Source: an uncultured Pseudomonadota bacterium
GTDB taxonomy: Bacteria > Myxococcota_A > Polyangia > HGW-17
Direction of reading: 5' to 3'
DNA: 9,917 nucleotides
Assembly (NCBI GenBank): GCA_938004375.1
Contig: CALKWH010000467.1
Location: 1 to 9,917 of the forward strand
The position numbers and the translations under genes were made by a program. The notes under the pieces were generated by a model, which saw only the letters and a program-made list of their open reading frames with translations, did no database searches and was not told where the DNA came from. Each line of letters starts with the position of its first letter. Position 1 is the stretch's first letter. Of this stretch, positions 5,692-9,917 are shown piece after piece.

Positions 5692-6930
5692 TCAGTCGAG
5701 CGAGTGGATCACGAGGGCGTCGCGCAGTTTGGGCTCGAACCAGGTGGACTTGGGGGGCATGGTGTTGCCGGAGTCGGCGATGGCCATGAGCTCGTCCATG
5801 GAGGTCGGGTGCATGGCGAAGGCCACCACCCAGCCGTTGGCGCAGCGCTTCTCGAGCTCCCCGAGGCCGCGGATCCCGCCCACGAAGTCGATGCGGTTGT
5901 CCCGGCGCGGGTCGGCGATGCCGAGCAGGGGGGACAGCAGGTTGTCCTGCAGGATGGAGACGTCCAGGGAGCGGACCGGATCGCCTTCGGGGTAGGTGCC
6001 GGCCTTGGGCGCCAGCGTGTACCACTTGCCCTCGAGCAACATGGACACCTGGTGGCGGCCGGCCGGGCGCGGCGTCGAGGCCGGGGTCACCGTCCATTTC
6101 TCGGCGAGCTTGCCCAGGAACTGCTCGGGGGTGTTCCCGTGGAGGTCCTTGACCACCCGGTTGTAGTCCATGATTTTGAGTTGATCGTGGGGGAAGAACA
6201 CCGCGAGGAAGAAGTTGTACTCCTCCTGCCCGGTGTGACAGGGGTTGGCCTCCTTGCGGGCGCGGCCGACGCGGGCGGCCGACGCGGAGCGGTGGTGCCC
6301 GTCGGCGACGTAGAGCGTGGGCACCTTCTCGGCGAAGGCCTTCTCGATGGCGGCGTGGCGGGCCTGCTCGCGGATGATCCAGAACCGGTGGGTGATGCCG
6401 TCCTCGTTGGTGAAGTCGTACAGCGGCGGCTCCTTCGTGGTGTCCAGGATGAGACGATCGACCTCGGGCACCGAGCGGTAGGCCAGGAAGATCGGACCCG
6501 TGTGGGCGTTGTGGGCGACGACGTGGCGGACGCGGTCCTCCTCCTTGTCGGCGCGGGTGAACTCGTGCTTCTTGATGGTGTCGTTGTCGTACTCCTCGCA
6601 GGAGGCGCAGCCCACCAGACCCACCTGGACGTGGTCGCCCATCTTCTGGGAGTACACGTAGAACGCGGGGGCCTCCTCGCGCATCAGGATGCCGTCCTGC
6701 ACGAGCTTGCGCAGTTGTTCCCGGCCGGTCTTGTAGACGACCTCGTCGTAGAGGAACACCGACGGGTCGAGGTTGATCTCGGGCTTGGACACCCGCAGGA
6801 AGGAATACGGGTTGCCCTCGGCGAGGGCGCGCGCCTCCTCGCTGTTGACGACGTCGTACGGGAACGCGGCGACCTTGGCGACGAACTCGGGACGCGGGCG
6901 CAGACCTAAAAACGGCTTGACGGTCGACAT
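5692..6930 (-). CDS. DUF1015 family protein
   Basis: The 412-aa product matches the DUF1015 family in length and motifs. Near the N-terminus is FPYDVVNSEEARALAEGNPY (23-42). KKHEFTRADKEEDR (120-133) is followed by AHTGPIFLAYRS (142-153). The hallmark histidine motif VADGHHRSASAA (208-219) lies near mid-protein, and the C-terminal MPPKSTWFEPKLRDALVIHS (391-410) completes the set. The protein is soluble and cytoplasmic, with no signal or membrane segment. The family's biochemistry is not settled. In some other genomes its genes neighbour serine biosynthesis genes (recalled association, not visible here), and no such gene lies in this window. The frame stays open 59 codons upstream, to 7107, but that stretch is AT-rich, has no ribosome binding site, and matches no family residues. 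The start at 6930 has AAAGGAG 7 nt upstream. The downstream WG-repeat gene lies 77 bp away and seems to have its own promoter. Confidence 0.92.
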   Translation of the reverse strand: MSTVKPFLGLRPRPEFVAKVAAFPYDVVNSEEARALAEGNPYSFLRVSKPEINLDPSVFLYDEVVYKTGREQLRKLVQDGILMREEAPAFYVYSQKMGDHVQVGLVGCASCEEYDNDTIKKHEFTRADKEEDRVRHVVAHNAHTGPIFLAYRSVPEVDRLILDTTKEPPLYDFTNEDGITHRFWIIREQARHAAIEKAFAEKVPTLYVADGHHRSASAARVGRARKEANPCHTGQEEYNFFLAVFFPHDQLKIMDYNRVVKDLHGNTPEQFLGKLAEKWTVTPASTPRPAGRHQVSMLLEGKWYTLAPKAGTYPEGDPVRSLDVSILQDNLLSPLLGIADPRRDNRIDFVGGIRGLGELEKRCANGWVVAFAMHPTSMDELMAIADSGNTMPPKSTWFEPKLRDALVIHSLD

Positions 6931-6937
6931 GCAGACT

Positions 6938-6944
6938 CTCCTTT
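6938..6944 (-). promoter_or_regulatory. Ribosome binding site deciding the DUF1015 start
   Basis: AAAGGAG on the - strand ends 7 nt before ATG at 6930. It supports MSTVKPFLGL as the true N-terminus over the longer open frame reaching 7107. Confidence 0.75.
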
Positions 6945-6992
6945 CGGTGACCAGGGCGAAATAAATAAAATACCCCGGGTGCCGGCCCATTC

Positions 6993-7012
6993 TTTGGCGG
7001 TTTCCAGCCAAA
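6993..7012. repeat. Inverted repeat in the divergent intergenic region
   Basis: TTTGGC (6993-6998) and GCCAAA (7007-7012) are perfect 6-bp arms around an 8-nt spacer, between the divergent DUF1015 and lipoprotein genes. It could be an operator for a dimeric regulator, or a small hairpin in the DUF1015 leader. Six bases per arm is weak evidence alone. Confidence 0.35.
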
Positions 7013-7032
7013 ATCAAGCTGAAGGTGAATAA

Positions 7033-7060
7033 AAACCCGGAAAACGGGTTTGAAAACGGG
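7033..7060. repeat. Overlapping hairpin and 9-bp direct repeat upstream of the 368-aa lipoprotein
   Basis: AAACCCG (7033-7039) and CGGGTTT (7045-7051) form a perfect 7-bp stem with a 5-nt loop. The loop and right arm belong to a tandem direct repeat, GAAAACGGG at 7040-7048 and again at 7052-7060, a 12-nt period. The repeat overlaps the candidate -35 element at 7050-7055, so a protein bound here would compete with RNA polymerase. Non-coding on both strands if the DUF1015 start is 6930. Confidence 0.5.
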
Positions 7061-7077
7061 CGGCTTTCAGGTAAATT
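7050..7077 (+). promoter_or_regulatory. Candidate promoter for the 368-aa lipoprotein
   Basis: TTGAAA (7050-7055, 5/6 to the E. coli -35) is followed after 16 nt by TAAATT (7072-7077, 4/6 to the -10). A start site near 7084 would leave a short leader containing the strong GGAGGT ribosome binding site at 7097-7102. Position and AT-richness fit, but the consensus match alone is moderate. Confidence 0.4.
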
Positions 7078-7109
7078 GAAAGCACTGAACTTTTCCGGAG
7101 GTAGCATTC

Positions 7110-8216
7110 ATGAAGATATTCCCGATCGTTCTGTTGACGCTGGCGGCTTTTACCCTGGTCGCCTGTCCGAAGGAGCCCACCAAGAAGCCCGTGAAAGATG
7201 GCACGGATGAAGACCCGGTCGAGCAGAAGGTCGAGGTCCCCGAGAAGGGACCGCCGCCGCCGCTCCCCCAATGGGTGAAGTTCCCGCTGAAGAACGACAA
7301 GGACACCGAGGTGAAGGCGGCCGTCACGACCCTGAGCCTGCTGGTGGCCCCCGAGACGCGGGTCAAGGTCCGGCCGCCCTACCGCATCTTCCAGACCGGC
7401 GTGCTCGTCGAGATGGAAGGCCAGGTCATGATGCCCGTGCGCGTCGCCCGGGACAATTTCTGGCTCCTCGGACACCTCGACATGTACCAGATCGAGGTCA
7501 CCATCCCCGGCGGCACCGTGCTCCACGACTCCCCCAAGGGAGTCGAGGTCGGCTTCGTGTCGGCTCCCATCGTGGCCCAGGTCAAAGAAATCAAGGATGA
7601 CTGGGCGATGGTTTCATATGAAATGAACGCCTCCTGCTCCCCGGTGTTCCTGAAGGTGTGGGTCAAGAAGTCCGCCCTGCTCGCCGAGGCCAAAGGCACC
7701 GTGCCCTTCCCGGCCAAGTACGAGAAGCCGGCCCAGAAGACCGAACTGCGCAAGGACGCCGCCCTGTTCGAGATCTTCAGCACGACCGGCAAGGACATCT
7801 CCGTGATCCAGCTCCCCATGTGCAACAACGAGAGCCAGGTGCTCCTGACGGGGGCCACCTCGGGCAAGCGCACGGCCATCCTCTTCAAGCCCACCCCCCA
7901 GGGGCCGCTGGCCATCCTGGGTTGGATGGACAAGGACATCGCCAAGGGCTTGCAGTACAGCGCCTGCACCTGCGGGAATCCAACCGGCCCCTCGAAGTCT
8001 TCTCCCGTCATGGACATCGCCTATGACTACAAGACCCGTCTCCCGCTGCCGCTGTACCTCACCCCTGACCAGGGCTCGGCTCCCGTGGGCGTGGTCGAGG
8101 CGACCTCGGTCAAGCACATCGTGCAGAACCTGAAGGTGCCCGCCTTCGGCAAGCTCGAGATCGAGGACGGCGTGACCTTCTTCGTCCCCTACCATGAGAA
8201 TTATTACGAGCCCTGA
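7110..8216 (+). CDS. Unrecognised lipoprotein, 368 aa, possibly of SH3-like modules
   Basis: The signal peptide MKIFPIVLLTLAAFTLVAC ends in a clear lipobox (LVAC, Cys19). A charged Lys/Glu/Pro linker (20-52) ends in a proline run, then comes a globular, beta-rich body. Several stretches resemble bacterial SH3-like modules, alternating beta strands that end in a Trp-Val or Gly-Trp strand. Examples are PIVAQVKEIKDDWAMVSYE to VKKSALL (153-191) and the segment ending ILGWMDKDIAKG (269-280). This is inference from pattern only. Non-signal cysteines are C176, C238, C286 and C288, the last two as CTC, so disulfides are possible. Pro residue clusters flank the modules. GGAGGT 7 nt before ATG sets the start. 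The gene reads toward the ECF sigma pair, 80 nt downstream, and may belong to its regulon or sensing pathway, but nothing proves that. Family not recognised. Confidence 0.85.
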   Translation: MKIFPIVLLTLAAFTLVACPKEPTKKPVKDGTDEDPVEQKVEVPEKGPPPPLPQWVKFPLKNDKDTEVKAAVTTLSLLVAPETRVKVRPPYRIFQTGVLVEMEGQVMMPVRVARDNFWLLGHLDMYQIEVTIPGGTVLHDSPKGVEVGFVSAPIVAQVKEIKDDWAMVSYEMNASCSPVFLKVWVKKSALLAEAKGTVPFPAKYEKPAQKTELRKDAALFEIFSTTGKDISVIQLPMCNNESQVLLTGATSGKRTAILFKPTPQGPLAILGWMDKDIAKGLQYSACTCGNPTGPSKSSPVMDIAYDYKTRLPLPLYLTPDQGSAPVGVVEATSVKHIVQNLKVPAFGKLEIEDGVTFFVPYHENYYEP

Positions 8217-8296
8217 TTCCCTGGGCGCCGGTTTTTTCGTGATTTTCCACGCCCCCGACAACTCTGGAGCGTAAGAACTGTCCCCCGGGAGTCTGC

Positions 8297-8884
8297 ATGC
8301 GCCAGGCCGCGTCGGAAACGATAGCTGAACTCTACCTGGCCCATAAAGACATGGTCTATCGGGTCTGCCTGCGTTTTCGTCGCGGCGACCCCGAGTGGGC
8401 GGCGGACCGGACGCAGGAGGTGTTTCTGCGGCTGGCCGAGCGCTGGGACCAGCTCCCCGAGATGGAGAGTCCCAAGGCGTTCGTCTACCGCACCACGATG
8501 AACGTGTGCATCAACCAGGTCCGGCGCGAGCAGAACCTGGTGTCGCTGCTGAACCGGTTCTTCTTCGCGGAGCCGGTGGTGCACACGGCCAGCGGTACGG
8601 ACTTCGTCCCGCCGGAGAAGGCCGCCTCGGACGCCCAGTGGCTGGAGCGGCTCGACGGGGCGCTGGCCCTGCTCCCCGTGAAGCAGCGGGTGGTGGTGAT
8701 CATGTATTATCTGGAAGACATCGACATCCCCGAGATCGCGCGCATCCTGCACCTGAACAAGGGCTCGGTGTCGCGGCGGCTCAAGGCCGCCCGCCGGGCT
8801 CTGGCCGGGTTCCTCGGGGATGGCGACGCTGCCCGGGCCGCTGACGGCGCCACGCCACCGCCGGATGGGGAGGGGGACGCATGA
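8297..8884 (+). CDS. ECF-type RNA polymerase sigma factor
   Basis: The 195-aa product has the two-domain layout of group 4 (ECF) sigma factors. Sigma region 2 (about 10-78) covers ELYLAHKDMVYRVCLRFRRG, the core-binding stretch AADRTQEVFLRLAERW (35-50) and the -10-recognising SPKAFVYRTTMNVCINQVRR (58-77). A linker runs from 79 to 113. Sigma region 4 (about 114-172) contains ALALLPVKQRVVVIMYYLED and the helix-turn-helix IPEIARILHLNKGSVSRRLK (144-163) that reads the -35. A Gly/Ala/Asp/Pro tail follows. It would direct polymerase to a small regulon, normally held off by a partner. The ATG at 8297 follows GGGAG at 8287-8291. Its stop overlaps the next start (ATGA at 8881-8884), which indicates translational coupling to the FecR-like gene. 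The exact ECF subgroup cannot be named from sequence alone. Confidence 0.93.
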   Translation: MRQAASETIAELYLAHKDMVYRVCLRFRRGDPEWAADRTQEVFLRLAERWDQLPEMESPKAFVYRTTMNVCINQVRREQNLVSLLNRFFFAEPVVHTASGTDFVPPEKAASDAQWLERLDGALALLPVKQRVVVIMYYLEDIDIPEIARILHLNKGSVSRRLKAARRALAGFLGDGDAARAADGATPPPDGEGDA

Positions 8885-9867
8885 CGGCGCCACTTCAAAG
8901 GGCGCGCGACGTCCACCGGCAGACCCGCACCCCCGTCGCCCTGGATCAGCGGATCCTCGCCGCCATGCGCGCGCCCGTCAGGCCGGCGCGGCGTTTTCCC
9001 ACCTGGTGGGTGCCCGCCTTCACGACGCCCGCGGTCCTGTTGCTGTGGTTCTGGCTGCACCAGCCGGCTGCCCCGGTGGCCCCGACCGCGGGGACGCCCA
9101 AGACCCCGGCCTCGGGGACGCCCACGGCCCCGGTCGCGGATGCCGGCGAGGCGCCCCAGCCCTGGTCGGTGGCCCGCGAGCTGCCCGAGGCGCAGGCGAA
9201 CCTGGTGACCCTGTGGGGACCCGGGGAAACCGGCGTGCAGTCGCTGCTCGACGAGACGGTGGCCTACGGCGTGTCCTCGGGCGTCCAGGTGTCGTTGCGC
9301 TCGGACTTCGCCACCCTGGACCGGCGCTCGGAGCAGCACGTGGTGATGCTCGCCGGTCGCCTGAACTGGAACGTCCGCTACCTCGAGACCTCGGAGTTGA
9401 CGGTCGAGGCGCTGGGCGTGGTCTACGAACTTTCTCCCGGGCGGTTCAGTCTGGAGTTGGAGCGTGGCCAGGTGACGCTGCAGGTCGAGGACGGCCAGGT
9501 CGTGGTGCGCGCCCCCCGGGAGCCCGCGCGCACCGTGGTCGCCGGCGGCCGGCACACCGCGCGTGTGCCGGTCTCCCCCGCTTCGCGCCCGGGGTGGACC
9601 CGCGAGGAGCTGGAGCGACGGCTCGAGGCCTTCGCGAAGGCCGGCCAACACGAGCAGGCAGCCGCCTTCATCCGCGCGGCGATCCCCCAGGTCTCCGGCG
9701 CCCTGCGCGAGAGCCTGCTCGTCGACCTCGCCGCCATCTACGGCCAACACCTCCACGACTGGGACCGCGCCTGCGAGACCCTCTCCTGGGCCGCCCGCGA
9801 GTTCCCGGGCGGCGCCCTTTCCGAGGGCGTCTCCCATCTGCGCGACCGCTACCGATGTGCCGACTGA
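8881..9867 (+). CDS. FecR-like membrane protein, likely anti-sigma factor of the upstream ECF
   Basis: The 328-aa product starts in the ATGA overlap with the sigma gene, the usual arrangement for a sigma/anti-sigma pair. Residues 1-40 are a short basic cytoplasmic segment (VHRQTRTPVALDQRILAAMR) that lacks the HxxxCxxC zinc motif, so any anti-sigma contact would use a minimal helical domain. A single membrane span lies at about 42-60 (WWVPAFTTPAVLLLWFWLH). A Pro/Ala/Thr linker (61-92) leads to a periplasmic FecR-like beta domain (about 120-228), seen in SLLDETVAYGVSSGVQVSLR and in TVEALGVVYELSPGRFSLEL followed by ERGQVTLQVEDGQVVVRAP. The C-terminal part (238-325) is helical and may be TPR-like (REELERRLEAFAKAGQHEQA). 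The likely role is to hold the sigma factor at the membrane and release it on a periplasmic signal. No TonB-dependent receptor is in the window. The linker coding sequence has an 11-bp direct repeat (9090-9100 and 9114-9124). Confidence 0.85.
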   Translation: MTAPLQRARDVHRQTRTPVALDQRILAAMRAPVRPARRFPTWWVPAFTTPAVLLLWFWLHQPAAPVAPTAGTPKTPASGTPTAPVADAGEAPQPWSVARELPEAQANLVTLWGPGETGVQSLLDETVAYGVSSGVQVSLRSDFATLDRRSEQHVVMLAGRLNWNVRYLETSELTVEALGVVYELSPGRFSLELERGQVTLQVEDGQVVVRAPREPARTVVAGGRHTARVPVSPASRPGWTREELERRLEAFAKAGQHEQAAAFIRAAIPQVSGALRESLLVDLAAIYGQHLHDWDRACETLSWAAREFPGGALSEGVSHLRDRYRCAD

Positions 9868-9917
9868 CAGCCTTGGTCAGGTCCACTGATCCCCAGAAAA
9901 ATTGGAAAACAAGTCGT

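Noticed and set aside
4592..5995. 467-codon open frame on the + strand across the WG-repeat and DUF1015 genes
   Set aside because: It lies opposite two well-supported genes and has no ribosome binding site or domain. High GC keeps antisense frames open.
5668..6909. 413-codon open frame on the + strand opposite the DUF1015 gene
   Set aside because: Composition is Gly/Val/Glu-rich antisense shadow, and the DUF1015 frame carries all family motifs.
6931..7107. 59-codon N-terminal extension of the DUF1015 protein
   Set aside because: It would run through the AT-rich divergent control region, has no Shine-Dalgarno and no family match, while 6930 has AAAGGAG.
8210..8237. Possible intrinsic terminator after the 368-aa lipoprotein gene
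   Set aside because: There is a six-T run at 8232-8237, but the only stem is a 4-bp GCCC/GGGC with a 9-nt loop that begins inside the coding end, so it is too weak to call.
8217..8296. Autoregulatory ECF promoter upstream of the sigma gene
   Set aside because: I looked for a GGAAC-type -35 and a properly spaced -10. GGAGC and GAACTGTC fragments occur but without convincing spacing.
8707..9837. 376-codon - strand frame opposite the sigma/FecR pair
   Set aside because: Low-complexity shadow with no motif. The coupled + strand genes are clear.
9864..9880. CTGAC/GTCAG inverted repeat at the end of the FecR-like gene
   Set aside because: Five-base arms with a 7-nt loop and no T-run. It may be chance, and the contig ends 37 bases later.

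Overview
The window is GC-rich bacterial DNA from what looks like one end of an assembled (probably metagenomic) contig. The first 50 bases are Illumina adapter, not biology. The organism is very likely Gram-negative: the window has four lipoproteins with lipoboxes, a D-Ala-D-Ala ligase and an ECF sigma factor paired with a FecR-like membrane protein. High third-position GC, many lipoproteins and Pro/Ala-rich linkers would suit a Myxococcota/Deltaproteobacteria-type lineage. That placement is an impression from style, not a homology result.

Layout. Left (51-1185, + strand): the 3' part of an unrecognised membrane protein, then two small tandem lipoproteins (74 and 80 aa). The two lipoproteins have unrelated middles but exactly the same last 13 residues, TGFGEDPGEETQE, encoded with 7 synonymous and no amino-acid differences. 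Middle (1142-5614, - strand): a probable three-gene unit, transcribed right to left. It holds an 838-aa WG-repeat lipoprotein, a 261-aa single-pass protein with a Pro-rich tail and duplicated RENPP motifs, and D-alanine-D-alanine ligase (ddl). The 3' end of ddl overlaps the 3' end of the second small lipoprotein by 44 bp on opposite strands. Right of this (5692-6930, - strand) is a DUF1015 protein. A divergent 179-bp AT-richer intergenic region (6931-7109) carries a hairpin, a direct repeat and a candidate promoter. It leads rightward to a 368-aa lipoprotein (7110-8216) and then a translationally coupled pair (8297-9867), an ECF sigma factor and its likely membrane anti-sigma/FecR-like regulator.

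Functional picture. Most genes concern the cell envelope: peptidoglycan precursor synthesis (Ddl), lipoproteins of unknown role and an envelope-sensing sigma/anti-sigma module. No mobile element, tRNA, rRNA or CRISPR array was seen, and no gap without a gene exceeds about 180 bases. The most unusual items are the conserved C-terminal tail shared by the two small lipoproteins, the paired-cysteine loops in the WG-repeat lipoprotein, and the RENPP-motif protein with a lipobox-like sequence after an internal hydrophobic segment.
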